From JAJAZB01 sp964244295 (GTDB taxonomy: Bacteria; Bacteroidota; Bacteroidia; Cytophagales; Spirosomataceae), in the NCBI GenBank assembly GCA_964244295.1, contig CAXTIG010000028.1, forward strand, positions 26,594 through 90,593: DNA of 64,000 bases, given 5' to 3'. A model generated the notes under the pieces. The model searched no databases, was not told where the DNA came from, and was given only the letters and a program-made list of their open reading frames with translations. A program made the position numbers and the translations under genes. This document shows positions 35,032 to 43,153 of the stretch, piece by piece. Within the stretch, counting starts at the first letter, position 1. Each line of letters begins with the position of its first letter.

Positions 35032-35185
35032 CTGTCATCCAGAGCACTGCCCGCAACGGAGTTGGAAGGATCTCGTTGGACTGCCGGATAGTTTAAGGTT
35101 AGCTACCGCTGGGCCACCAGCCAATTATCTGGTACTCCTAACGAGGTCCTTCCAACTCCGTTGCGGGCAGTGCTCTGGATGACAG
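35032..35185. repeat. Interrupted palindromic intergenic repeat, copy 7
   Basis: Arms 35032-35077 and 35140-35185 pair at 45 of 46 positions. The variable part of the arm (GCAACGGAGTTGGA) is shared with copy 5, while the flanking text (AGAGCACTGCCC against GAACGCAGTCC) differs. Confidence 0.92.
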
Positions 35186-35206
35186 CCGGGTGGGAATAGC
35201 AGCCAC

Positions 35207-35416
35207 TCAACCTCCCTGAATCGCTCTCTTCAAAATGCACAAAAGCTGACTGCTCTGGCCCTGGTAGCTGGAATTGGTTTCTCCGGAAACCAATTCCCAG
35301 CCCTGCTGCCCCAGTTCGTCCAGGTTCTTGCCGATGGCGTCGTGGGGGAATTTACTCCCGGTCCAGAAATGCTGTTCGAGTTCGATAACGAGCGTTTTGT
35401 ATTCCCAGCGTTGCAT
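35207..35416 (-). CDS. DUF4177-like small protein
   Basis: A 69-residue protein starting MQRWEYKTLVIELEQHFW and containing LDELGQQGWELVSGE. This pattern (WEYKTL, then LxxLGxxGWELV) is that of the DUF4177 family of small alpha/beta proteins of unknown role. There is no signal peptide. It is a single gene between a palindromic repeat and the topoisomerase gene. Confidence 0.75.
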   Translation of the reverse strand: MQRWEYKTLVIELEQHFWTGSKFPHDAIGKNLDELGQQGWELVSGETNSSYQGQSSQLLCILKRAIQGG

Positions 35417-35516
35417 AGTGTTTTAAAAAAGGTTTCCGCTAAACAACGCGGCATAGGGGGTTTGGTCGGCTAATTTGTGTTAAACGGTTCCAAGACCAGA
35501 CCTGAGTTGCCGCCCG

Positions 35517-36587
35517 TTACACTGTTTCAATCACGCGCTTCACCGCCGCCTCCAGGGGCGAAAGCGCCGCCCCCGGCGCGTCTTCTTCCGTTTCGGGCAA
35601 GCCCTTGAAATACGCTGGTAATTTTTCCCCCTCGTAAGCCGTTACCACCGCCGGGTGGACGTAGTACTTTTTGCAAACCGTCCGGGTGTTGCCCAGGCGC
35701 TCGGCCACCAGATCGTAGGCGTGGGCCACGTTGCGTTTCATCTCCGTCGGCGTTTCAAACGGCCCGATTTCGCGGAAGGCCCGGAAGGCGGCCACCGTGC
35801 CCGCCCAGGTGCGGAAATCTTTGGCCGTAAAATCATCGCCGGTAATTTCTTTCAAATACCCGTTTACGTCGCCGGAGCCGATGGGGCGGTGGTTGCCCGC
35901 GTCGTCGTAGTACTGAAAAAGCTCGTCGCCAGGGATGTCGCGGGTTTTCTTGAGCAACCCGGCCAGGCGGCGGCTCTTGAGGTCGATGTCGTGGTAAATG
36001 CCTTTTTTTCCTTTAAACTGAAACTTCACCCGCGCGCCGCTGATGTCCACGTTCTGGTCTTCGAGCGTGGTGAGGCCCACCGAGCCGTAGAGTTTTTTGT
36101 AGGCTTCGTTGCCCACCCGGATGCAGGTCAGTTCGATGACTCTCACCGCCAGCGCCAGCACCTTGTGGTAGGGCATTCCGGGCGCTTTCATGTCGTTTTC
36201 GAGCCGTTGGCGAATGCCGGGCAACGCTTCGGCGAAGCGGCTGAGGCGGTAAAATTTCGTTTCGTTCCGAATCTGATTCCAGGCTTCGTGGTAGCGGTAC
36301 TGCTTGCGGCCCATCGCGTCGAGGCCGGTGGCCTGAAGGTGGCCGTGTTCGTCGGGGCAAATCCAGACCCCCGCCCAGGCGGGCGGCAAGGCCATGCGGC
36401 GGATGCGTTCGAGGGTAGTTTTTTCCCGGCAAACCACGCCATCGGCGGTCACGTAGCAAAAGGTTTTACCCCGTTTCTTCCGGGTAAACCCCGGTTTGGT
36501 GTCGGAAACGTAGCGGAGGCCAATGGCTTTGGCGGTCAGAACGGGGTCGCGCTGGATGCGCTCGAAGGTGCGGTGGATTCGCTTCAT
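35517..36587 (-). CDS. DNA topoisomerase IB (poxvirus-like)
   Basis: A 356-residue type IB topoisomerase that relaxes supercoils through a 3'-phosphotyrosine. The N-terminal domain includes LRYVSDTKPGFTRKKRGKTF and ALPPAWAGVWICPDEHGHLQ. The catalytic domain has VIELTCIRVGNEAYKK (first Arg), KFQFKGKKGIYH (Lys of the beta hairpin), FTAKDFRTWAGTVAAF (second Arg region) and TRTVCKKYYVHPAVVTAY with the active-site Tyr. Length matches bacterial family members. It is a stand-alone gene that ends in a hairpin-free region. Confidence 0.93.
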   Translation of the reverse strand: MKRIHRTFERIQRDPVLTAKAIGLRYVSDTKPGFTRKKRGKTFCYVTADGVVCREKTTLERIRRMALPPAWAGVWICPDEHGHLQATGLDAMGRKQYRYHEAWNQIRNETKFYRLSRFAEALPGIRQRLENDMKAPGMPYHKVLALAVRVIELTCIRVGNEAYKKLYGSVGLTTLEDQNVDISGARVKFQFKGKKGIYHDIDLKSRRLAGLLKKTRDIPGDELFQYYDDAGNHRPIGSGDVNGYLKEITGDDFTAKDFRTWAGTVAAFRAFREIGPFETPTEMKRNVAHAYDLVAERLGNTRTVCKKYYVHPAVVTAYEGEKLPAYFKGLPETEEDAPGAALSPLEAAVKRVIETV

Positions 36588-36637
36588 GGGTGGTTTTCGG
36601 GGGAAACGAAGCGTTAAAAATTCATTCCAGGAAAACC

Positions 36638-36725
36638 ATTGAGTGATTGAGTGAGGGAGTGATTGAGTGAGAAGAAAGACCCTGCCTTTTTCTCACTCAA
36701 TCACTCCCTCACTCAATCACTCAAT
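36638..36725. repeat. Local inverted repeat at the end of the enoyl-CoA hydratase-like gene
   Basis: Perfect 35-bp arms (36638-36672 and 36691-36725) are made of GAGTGATT/GAGGGAGT-type text. The right arm overlaps the last codon region of the gene at 36721. The loop holds ACCCTGCCTTTTT, shared with 23584-23670. Confidence 0.85.
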
Positions 36726-37536
36726 TGCTAAACACCGCTTTCTCCTTTGTCATCGCCGCGCCCACTGCCGCGTTGAGGTCGTTGGAAAGCAGCAGGGCGG
36801 CATTCCAGGTAGCGATGTAGTCGAGCGAATCGGCCACGCTGTGGTCGCGGGTGTAGAGCAGGTTTTGCTTCGTGCCCCGCACCGAGAGCGGGGATTTTCC
36901 GGCGATTTGCCGGGCCAGCGCCAGCACGCCGTCGAGCAGGGCGGTTTTGTCGGGAAAAACGCGGTTGACCAAACCGGCCTGCCGGGCTTCCTCGGCTTCG
37001 AGCTTCCGGCCGGTGTAGGCCAGTTCGCGGGTGAGGCCGTCGGAAATGAGTTTGGGCAGGCGTTGGAGCGTCCCGAAATCGGCCACCATGCCCAGGTCCA
37101 CTTCCTTGATGCTGAAGTACGCGTCGGCCGTGCAGTAGCGCATATCGGCGGCGCAAACCAAATCCAGCCCGGCCCCAATGCAACCGCCGTGAATGGCCGC
37201 CAGCACGGGTTTAGGACAGGTTTCGAGACGATTGATAATTCCGTGGTAGTGCAGGATAAACCGACGGATTTTCTCCCGCATTCGTCCTTCGCAATCGTCG
37301 GCGATGCGCTGGCGCAAGCCCATCAGCAGGCTCAGGTCGATGCCCGCCGAAAACACCCGCTCGCCCGCGCCGCTGAGTACCACGGCCCGGATGGAGGGTG
37401 TATCGGCGCAGTGGTCGAGGGCCGTGGCGAGGTCAGCCCAGGTTTGTTCGTCGAGGGCATTGGCTTTGTCGGGACGGTTGAGCGTCAGGTGGGCGACGGC
37501 ACCGAGTTGGGTGAAGAGGAGGTTTGTGAGGTGCAT
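36721..37536 (-). CDS. Enoyl-CoA hydratase/isomerase, dienoyl-CoA isomerase-like
   Basis: A 271-residue crotonase-family enzyme. The oxyanion-hole segments are GAGERVFSAGIDLSLLMGL and IHGGCIGAGLDLVCAADMRY. The region SIKEVDLGMVADFGTLQRLP matches delta3,5-delta2,4-dienoyl-CoA isomerases (ECH1 type), in which the Glu and Asp are the catalytic acids. This suggests a role in beta-oxidation of unsaturated fatty acids rather than plain hydration. No signal peptide, so cytoplasmic. A reductase gene lies beyond the assembly gap on the same strand. Confidence 0.85.
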   Translation of the reverse strand: MHLTNLLFTQLGAVAHLTLNRPDKANALDEQTWADLATALDHCADTPSIRAVVLSGAGERVFSAGIDLSLLMGLRQRIADDCEGRMREKIRRFILHYHGIINRLETCPKPVLAAIHGGCIGAGLDLVCAADMRYCTADAYFSIKEVDLGMVADFGTLQRLPKLISDGLTRELAYTGRKLEAEEARQAGLVNRVFPDKTALLDGVLALARQIAGKSPLSVRGTKQNLLYTRDHSVADSLDYIATWNAALLLSNDLNAAVGAAMTKEKAVFSN

Positions 37537-37563
37537 GGGTGGAATTCCCCCTTTTGAAGGGGG

Positions 37564-37663
37564 NNNNNNNNNNNNNNNNNNNNNNNNNNNNNNNNNNNNN
37601 NNNNNNNNNNNNNNNNNNNNNNNNNNNNNNNNNNNNNNNNNNNNNNNNNNNNNNNNNNNNNNN
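37564..37663. other. Assembly gap (100 N)
   Basis: Exactly 100 N, a usual placeholder length, lie between the enoyl-CoA hydratase-like gene start and the reductase gene end. The left flank is itself a hairpin (CCCCCTTTTGAAGGGGG) and the right flank repeats AAGGGGGATTTTTAAAGG, so the true sequence is probably a palindromic repeat that failed to assemble. Confidence 0.95.
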
Positions 37664-37674
37664 AAGGGGGATTT

Positions 37675-38649
37675 TTAAAGGGTAAACAAAATCTTCCCCC
37701 CCCGTCCTTCCCGGTCAGCGTGGGTGACGGCCTCGGCGACCTGGTCGAGCGAATACGTCGCTTCGACGGGCAACTGAATTTCACCGCCGGCCAGCAGACC
37801 AATCACCTCGCGGGCTACTTCCTGACGGGTTTCGGGCGCGGCATCGCGCATCCAGGTGGTGAGCCAAAAGCCTTTGAGGTTCAGGTTTTTGAAAATCAAG
37901 AGTCCGGCGCTGATGGGCATATCGGCCAGGCTCAGCGCGCCGTACACGAGCATGGTGCCGCCGACGCGCAGGCAGGGCAGGAGTTGGGCGGCGGTGTCGC
38001 CCGCTACGGCGTCGAGGATGCAGCCCACGCCCTTGCCTTCCGTGATTTCTTTCACCCGTTTGGAAAGGTTTTCTTCCTGGCTGAGGTTGATGATTTCGTC
38101 GGCTCCCAGCGCCTTCAAGTCGGCGATGAGGTTGGGCCGCCGGACGGTACCAAGGGTGCGGATGCCCTGGCGTTTACAAAACTGAATGACGAGTTTCCCA
38201 AACGCCGATCCCGCCGCCGACAGCATCAGCCAGTCGCCCGGCTCTACGCCCGACTCCCGAATCATGGCGTAAGCCGTGAAGGGGTTGACAAAAAGCTGGG
38301 CGGCCATCTCGTCGGAAATGCTCGGTGGCACGTGAACCAGTCCTCGCGCCGATACGACCACGTACTCGCTCCAACTGCCGAGCGTCGTGAAACTGACGCG
38401 CTGCCCGGCGGGCAAACTCACGCCAGCACCGAGGGAATCGACTACACCCATGCCCTCGAAGCCCGCCCCCGACGGCAACTGGGGCCGGATGCCGTACTGG
38501 TTTTGGACGAACATCAAATCGGAAGGATTGATGGGCGCGGCTTTGACCCGAATCCGCACCTCGCCGGGGCCGGGCTGCGGGAGGTCGGTTTCAACGAGCG
38601 CCAACACCTCGGCGGGCGGGCCGGGTTGGGTGAATTGGAGGGTTTTCAT
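37675..38649 (-). CDS. MECR-like enoyl reductase / quinone oxidoreductase (MDR superfamily)
   Basis: A 324-residue zinc-free medium-chain dehydrogenase. KAAPINPSDLMFVQNQYGIR followed by PSGAGFEGMGVV resembles trans-2-enoyl-CoA/ACP reductases (MECR), with the catalytic Tyr in QNQYG. The NADPH-binding domain has MLSAAGSAFGKLVIQFCKRQ, a variant of the usual AxxGVG loop. Cys residues for structural zinc are absent. Its position next to a dienoyl-CoA isomerase-like gene supports lipid metabolism. A generic quinone oxidoreductase is the alternative. Confidence 0.82.
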   Translation of the reverse strand: MKTLQFTQPGPPAEVLALVETDLPQPGPGEVRIRVKAAPINPSDLMFVQNQYGIRPQLPSGAGFEGMGVVDSLGAGVSLPAGQRVSFTTLGSWSEYVVVSARGLVHVPPSISDEMAAQLFVNPFTAYAMIRESGVEPGDWLMLSAAGSAFGKLVIQFCKRQGIRTLGTVRRPNLIADLKALGADEIINLSQEENLSKRVKEITEGKGVGCILDAVAGDTAAQLLPCLRVGGTMLVYGALSLADMPISAGLLIFKNLNLKGFWLTTWMRDAAPETRQEVAREVIGLLAGGEIQLPVEATYSLDQVAEAVTHADREGRGGKILFTL

Positions 38650-38720
38650 GGGGTTGGTTTAGGGGGTACAAAATTGATTTTTAGTTTGTTAAAAATGATT
38701 TAAAAAAAACTTCCCCCTCC

Positions 38721-38934
38721 GCGTCATTGCGAGCGGAGGCGAGCAAACGAGCGGAGCGAGACGGTCCGCCGCTGCGGTTTGACTGCCGGAGCGAAGCAAT
38801 CCCCTCCCGGAGACCAAAATAGTGTTGAGCGAGTCACTTGGTTTTTGCTCTCTCGGTCTCCGCCAGGGGATTGCTTCGCTCCGGCCACCGCCTCTCGCTC
38901 CGCTCGTTGTGGTGGCCTCCGCTCGCAATGACGC
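38721..38934. repeat. Large nested palindrome with GTCATTGCGAG ends
   Basis: The outer arms 38721-38740 and 38915-38934 are perfect. Inner arms 38786-38805 and 38865-38884 are also perfect, with weaker pairing between. It occupies about half of the 404-base gap 38650-39053. It is a relative in design, not wording, of the TGTCATCC class. The GTCATTGCGAGCG text is a known dispersed repeat wording in many bacteria. Confidence 0.85.
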
Positions 38935-39053
38935 GGTCGGGGGCTTTTTTTTCGTGCCAGTGGTAAAAAGCGACGACTCTTTTCTGTCGGTCTCAAAAAC
39001 TGGCATCCCGTTTGCGTCAGGGTTCTCCGAACCCTATCCAAGCCCGGAATTCC

Positions 39054-40967
39054 ATGCGCCCGCTCGTTCTTCTGCTGGTCTTCTGCCCGCTGCTGGCCCT
39101 GGGGCAGCGCCCGTTCAGCCTGACTTCACCCGACGGAACCCTCACGTTTCGCCTGAACAACGAAGCGGGTCAACTCCGCTACACGCTGCGCTACAAAAAT
39201 CGCCCCGTGGTGGAACCGTCGCGGCTGCGGCTGGTGACAAATCCTCAGCTCTTTGATGGGCCGCTCCGCCTCGGTTCTTCCCAAACCAATTCCCATTCTT
39301 CGCGCTGGAAACCGCTCTACGGCGAGCGCGGCGAGGTGGCTGACCGCTACAACGAACTGATCATCAGCGTTTGGAGCGAGCAGGCTACGTTTCAACTTTT
39401 CGTCCGGGTTTACGACGCGGGCCTGGCTTTTCAGTACAAGTTTCCGAAACAGCCCGGTTTGGGGAATTTTCTGATTGAGGCCGAAAATTCCACCTTCCGG
39501 TTCCAGTCGGGTACGCAGGGCTGGTTTTCACCCACGGCGCAGGCGGCGTACCGGCTCAAACCCCTGGCGGCCTTCCGCAGCGCCAGTGAGCGCCCGCTCA
39601 CGCTGCACCTGCCCAACGGCCTCTTCGCCTGCCTGACCGAAGCGGAGGCCATCGACTACCCCCGGATGAAACTTTCGGTGACGAACCAGACCACCGTGCA
39701 GGCCACCCTCGACGGTCCCGTGCGGGTGACGGCCCCCTTCGCCACGCCCTGGCGGGTGCTGCTGGTGGCCGAAAAACCCGGTCAACTGCTCGAAAACAAC
39801 GACCTGTTGCTCAATCTCAACGCTCCCAACGCCCTGACCCACACCGACTGGATTCGCCCCGGTAAAATCATGCGCGACGTGACGCTGAGCACCGCCGGAG
39901 CCAAGTCCTGCGTGGAGTTCGCCGCCCGCCACGGCATCGACTACCTCGAACTCGACGCGGGCTGGTACGGCGACGAATTCGATGAAAATGCCGACCCGAC
40001 CCGGCCCATCCGCGCCCTCGATTTACCCGCCGTGCTGGCCTACGCCCGCCGCCAGGGCGTGGGTGTGTGGCTGTACGTCAACGGCGCGGCGCTCCAGCGA
40101 AAACCCGACGCCCTGCTGTCGCAGTACCAACGCTGGGGCGTGGCGGGCATTAAAATTGGCTACGTCGGGGTGGGTTCGCAGGCCTGGACGAAGTGGCTGC
40201 ACGAGGCCGTCCGCAAAGCCGCCGCCCACCGCCTGATGGTGGACATCCACGACGAATTTCGCCCCAGTGGCACCAGTCGCACCTACCCGAATCTGCTCAC
40301 GCAGGAGGGCGTGGGCGGCAACGAGCAAATGCCCTCGGCCACGCACAACGTCACGCTGCCCTTCACGCGCTTCGTGGCCGGAGCCGCCGACTACACGATT
40401 TGTTATTTTTCGCAAAAAACGACTTCCTCAACCCCGTCGGGGCATTTGAAAACCACCCCGGCACACCAACTGGCCCTTCCGGTGGTGTTTTACAGTCCGC
40501 TGCAATTCCTCTACTGGTACGACCGCCCCGAGCAGGCCCAGGACGAGCCGGAACTCCAATTTTTCGACAAAGTCCCCACGACCTGGGACGACACGCGGGT
40601 GCTCGGCGGTGAAATCGGGCGGCACGTGAGCATCGCCCGGCGCAAGGGCGAGGACTGGTTCGTGGGCAGCCTCACCAACACCGAAGCCCGGCGCGTGGAC
40701 CTGTCACTCGATTTTCTCGGCGAAAAACTCTACGTCGCCCAGGTCTTCCGCGACGGCGGCTCTGAGGTGCCCACCCGCACCCAGGTAGCCGTGGACCGCT
40801 TTCTGGTGAGCCGCAGCGACGTGCTCCGCGCCGACCTCCGGCCCAGCGGGGGGCAGGCGGTGTACTTTACCCCGGCAACGCTGGCCGAAGTTCGGCAGGT
40901 AACGCGTTACGCCAGTTTGTCCCGCCCGGCGACCGTTCGGGTGGTTGCCTCGGTGGGAGATCGATGA
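39054..40967 (+). CDS. Secreted glycoside hydrolase family 97
   Basis: A 637-residue glycosidase with a signal peptide (MRPLVLLLVFCPLLALGQ). The N-terminal beta-sandwich carries FSLTSPDGTLTFRLNNEAG, and the (beta/alpha)8 barrel has YLELDAGWYGDEFDE, GVAGIKIGYVGVGSQ, MVDIHDEFRPSGTSRTYPN and LTQEGVGGNEQMP, all GH97 hallmarks. In retaining members the strand after GVK carries the nucleophile Asp; here it reads KIGYV, which fits the inverting SusB-like subgroup. It would cleave alpha-glucosides or galactosides in the periplasm. It is monocistronic and ends in a hairpin with the convergent hydrolase gene. Confidence 0.92.
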   Translation: MRPLVLLLVFCPLLALGQRPFSLTSPDGTLTFRLNNEAGQLRYTLRYKNRPVVEPSRLRLVTNPQLFDGPLRLGSSQTNSHSSRWKPLYGERGEVADRYNELIISVWSEQATFQLFVRVYDAGLAFQYKFPKQPGLGNFLIEAENSTFRFQSGTQGWFSPTAQAAYRLKPLAAFRSASERPLTLHLPNGLFACLTEAEAIDYPRMKLSVTNQTTVQATLDGPVRVTAPFATPWRVLLVAEKPGQLLENNDLLLNLNAPNALTHTDWIRPGKIMRDVTLSTAGAKSCVEFAARHGIDYLELDAGWYGDEFDENADPTRPIRALDLPAVLAYARRQGVGVWLYVNGAALQRKPDALLSQYQRWGVAGIKIGYVGVGSQAWTKWLHEAVRKAAAHRLMVDIHDEFRPSGTSRTYPNLLTQEGVGGNEQMPSATHNVTLPFTRFVAGAADYTICYFSQKTTSSTPSGHLKTTPAHQLALPVVFYSPLQFLYWYDRPEQAQDEPELQFFDKVPTTWDDTRVLGGEIGRHVSIARRKGEDWFVGSLTNTEARRVDLSLDFLGEKLYVAQVFRDGGSEVPTRTQVAVDRFLVSRSDVLRADLRPSGGQAVYFTPATLAEVRQVTRYASLSRPATVRVVASVGDR

Positions 40968-40974
40968 TTAGAAA

Positions 40975-41033
40975 GAAGGCGAAACCACGATTCCCCTCCT
41001 TTATCGAGGAGGAGAATCGTTGCTGTCGCCTTC
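40975..41033. repeat. Local hairpin between convergent GH97 and hydrolase genes
   Basis: Outer arms 40975-40982 / 41026-41033 and inner arms 40987-41000 / 41007-41020 (one mismatch) form a hairpin that covers the last 11 codons of the minus-strand hydrolase. Confidence 0.75.
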
Positions 41034-41909
41034 CCCCACCCGCATCCCTTCCAAATCCTCCAGCGCCTTCCTCCACAGCGTTTCGCGCGCTAGTTTGCGG
41101 AAAAACCCGAAGTGGCCGATGGCCTTCAGGCCGTATTCCGCCGGGCGGAGCGACTCGATTTCCAAAAATTTTGTGCTGCGGACGTGTTGCCAGAAGGCGG
41201 GCACTGCGCGGGCGTTTGAGATGGGGTCGTCGGTGGCCCAGTACACTTTTATCGGAAAGGGCAGCGCATCGAAATGGCCCCTGGGAACGGTTTTCCCGAA
41301 AAATTTCGGGTCGAAAAAATAATCCGGGCGGCTGCACCAGGCCCGCCAGTCGCGGGCCACGCCCGCCGGAAGGTCGTCGATGGCCCCCGTCCAGCCCGTG
41401 GCGGCGTAGCCCCGGAGCGCGGTCATGACAGGCACCAGCAGGTGAAAATAAAAATGGACGGTCCGAAAGCGGTAGCCCGGCGGCATGAATCCCCAGTAGC
41501 CCGACGACGTAGCGAAGCAAACCAACCCTTTGATTTTCTGGTAATTCGGCATAAACCCGACTTGCTGCCCGCCCGCGCTGTGGCCCACGAAAAAGACGGG
41601 CAAACCCGGAAAGCGTGCGTTCAGGTATTCGAGCACGGCGGGCATATCGAGTGTGCCCCAGTCGAGGCAACGAGCCTCGAAGCCGCGCAAGGAGGCCGGG
41701 GCCGATTCACCCGTTCCCCGAAAATCCCAGATACAGACCGCGTAGCCGTTTTCGACCAGAAATCGTGCGAACGACCCGTAAAACTCCTTGCGAATGGCCG
41801 TGCCCCCGTTCACCTGCACGACGGCTTTCGGCGCGCCCTGCGGCGTGAGCAGCCGCGCCGCCAGCGGAAAGCCATCGAGGGCCGGGATGGTGAGGGGCGT
41901 TTCGGGCAT
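41001..41909 (-). CDS. Alpha/beta hydrolase (serine aminopeptidase S33-like)
   Basis: A 302-residue hydrolase. The region after the first strands is VVQVNGGTAIRKEFYGSFAR, where esterases of this group have HG; the nucleophile elbow is VFFVGHSAGGQQVG, and the Asp/His end is YWATDDPISNAR and AIGHFGFFRKLARE. The combination WDFRGTGES and GHSAGGQ is typical of the YcjY/COG4757 type. It is cytoplasmic, with no signal peptide. The substrate is unknown. The C-terminal tail (RVGEGDSNDSPPR) is encoded by the hairpin at 40975-41033. Confidence 0.82.
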   Translation of the reverse strand: MPETPLTIPALDGFPLAARLLTPQGAPKAVVQVNGGTAIRKEFYGSFARFLVENGYAVCIWDFRGTGESAPASLRGFEARCLDWGTLDMPAVLEYLNARFPGLPVFFVGHSAGGQQVGFMPNYQKIKGLVCFATSSGYWGFMPPGYRFRTVHFYFHLLVPVMTALRGYAATGWTGAIDDLPAGVARDWRAWCSRPDYFFDPKFFGKTVPRGHFDALPFPIKVYWATDDPISNARAVPAFWQHVRSTKFLEIESLRPAEYGLKAIGHFGFFRKLARETLWRKALEDLEGMRVGEGDSNDSPPR

Positions 41910-41989
41910 TTTTTGGTTTACGGTTTGTTGGTTTTTGGTTCACGGTTGAAATGCCTTTTAACTGAAAACCGTAAACTGAGAACTGTAAA

Positions 41990-42472
41990 CTACGAAGGGT
42001 ACTCCGGGTGTTTTTCCAGGAATTTCGCCAGCGATTTTCCGGCGTTGTCCTGCACGCGTTTGCGCATGAATTCGGTGCCGCCCAGCAGCAGGCCCACGCC
42101 GCCGAGGGCCATCCGCGCCCAGCGCCAGAACGAAAAGCGGTCGCGGTGGGTCAGGATTTTACCGTCCTGAAACGTAAACTCGGCCCGGATGCGGTTGTAG
42201 ACCTTCCGGCCCGTGCCCGAAAATTTGTAGCGGGCCGCCCAGCGGGCACTGCCGGTTTGGGCCTCGGCTTTCACCGAATCGAATTCGACCGAAAAATCCT
42301 GGGCGTTGAGGCAGAGCATGTGCCACATCGCGGCGATTTTCGCGCCCTTCAAATCGGTAAAAACGGGGTCGCTGAAGTGGGCTTCGGGATGGTAGCAGGT
42401 GGCCATCGTCGCAAAATCGCGGCGGGCAAAGGCCTCGTAAAATCGGGTAATGAGTTGCTCGTTGGGGTGCAT
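41990..42472 (-). CDS. NTF2-like (SnoaL-type) protein
   Basis: A 160-residue cone-shaped alpha+beta protein of the NTF2-like superfamily. It begins MHPNEQLITRFYEAFARRDF and has MATCYHPEAHFSDPVF and WAARYKFSGTGRKVYNRI, as in small polyketide cyclase-like or ketosteroid isomerase-like proteins. The C-terminal 45 residues (FWRWARMALGGVGLLLGG) add a hydrophobic amphipathic helix that is unusual for the family. The start at 42472 is the first ATG with family similarity. Both ends are bordered by T/A-rich local inverted repeats (41932-41992 and 42478-42562). Confidence 0.75.
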   Translation of the reverse strand: MHPNEQLITRFYEAFARRDFATMATCYHPEAHFSDPVFTDLKGAKIAAMWHMLCLNAQDFSVEFDSVKAEAQTGSARWAARYKFSGTGRKVYNRIRAEFTFQDGKILTHRDRFSFWRWARMALGGVGLLLGGTEFMRKRVQDNAGKSLAKFLEKHPEYPS

Positions 42473-42477
42473 ACGGA

Positions 42478-42562
42478 AAGGTTGGAAGTTTGAATGTTTG
42501 GAAGTTTGAAGGTTTGAAAGTCGTTTTCTCAAACTTTCAAACCCTCAAACTTTCAAACCTTT
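42478..42562. repeat. Local inverted repeat of TTTGAAGG-type text
   Basis: Tandem GGAAGTTTGAA-like units on the left face CTTTCAAAC-like units on the right, giving an imperfect long hairpin between the DinB and NTF2-like genes. Confidence 0.6.
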
Positions 42563-43009
42563 TTACCCCTTCATCAACTGCGCCAGGTGGTGGTCCAAAT
42601 GGCGGAGGTAGTCTTCGGCCACGAATTCGAGCGTGACGTACTCCGGGGTGGCTTTGCCCCAGTCGGTCAGGAGGGGGTAAGCGTCTTCGGGCAGGTTTTC
42701 AATGACCCGAATAAAGTGCTGGTTGAGGAGCGTCCAGAACTGGAGCAGTTCGTCGGAGCGGTATTGCTGGTAATCAGCAGCCTGCACCCAGGCATCCTGC
42801 TCGTAGACGATGTGCGCGCCGATTTCGTAGCGGCCCACCACCAGGCGGCGGATGTTGTTCTGGGCCGAATCGGCGAGGTGGCCGAGGATTTCTTTTTTAC
42901 TCCACTTTCCCGGTGCAGGGCGTTGGCGGAGGGTTTCTTCGGAAAGTGAATTCCAGTACCGGGCCACGTCGGCGAGGCGCTGGCGCAGGGCGATTTTAAG
43001 GGTTTGCAT
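42563..43009 (-). CDS. DinB-family protein
   Basis: A 148-residue four-helix-bundle DinB-like protein. It carries the usual metal-binding histidines in KEILGHLADSAQNNIRR and YLRHLDHHLAQLM, with QRPAPGKWSKKEI as the conserved first segment. Family members are putative thiol-dependent S-transferases (bacillithiol transferase-type); the actual activity here is unknown. The start at 43009 is the ATG next to the family's first helix; the frame is open far upstream but antisense to the GDPD gene. The gene upstream on the other strand starts after 144 bases. Confidence 0.85.
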   Translation of the reverse strand: MQTLKIALRQRLADVARYWNSLSEETLRQRPAPGKWSKKEILGHLADSAQNNIRRLVVGRYEIGAHIVYEQDAWVQAADYQQYRSDELLQFWTLLNQHFIRVIENLPEDAYPLLTDWGKATPEYVTLEFVAEDYLRHLDHHLAQLMKG

Positions 43010-43153
43010 ACGAAAAAAAGCCCCCCAGCCCCCGAAGGGTGTGTTTTTAAGAAAACACGTTTCGTGGTTAGGGAGGAATTGGTTTAGATTCGATCGAGTT
43101 TGTAGCGGGTAAAAGTAGTAAAACCGCCGCTGGAGTTGCCCTATTTTTGAGCC

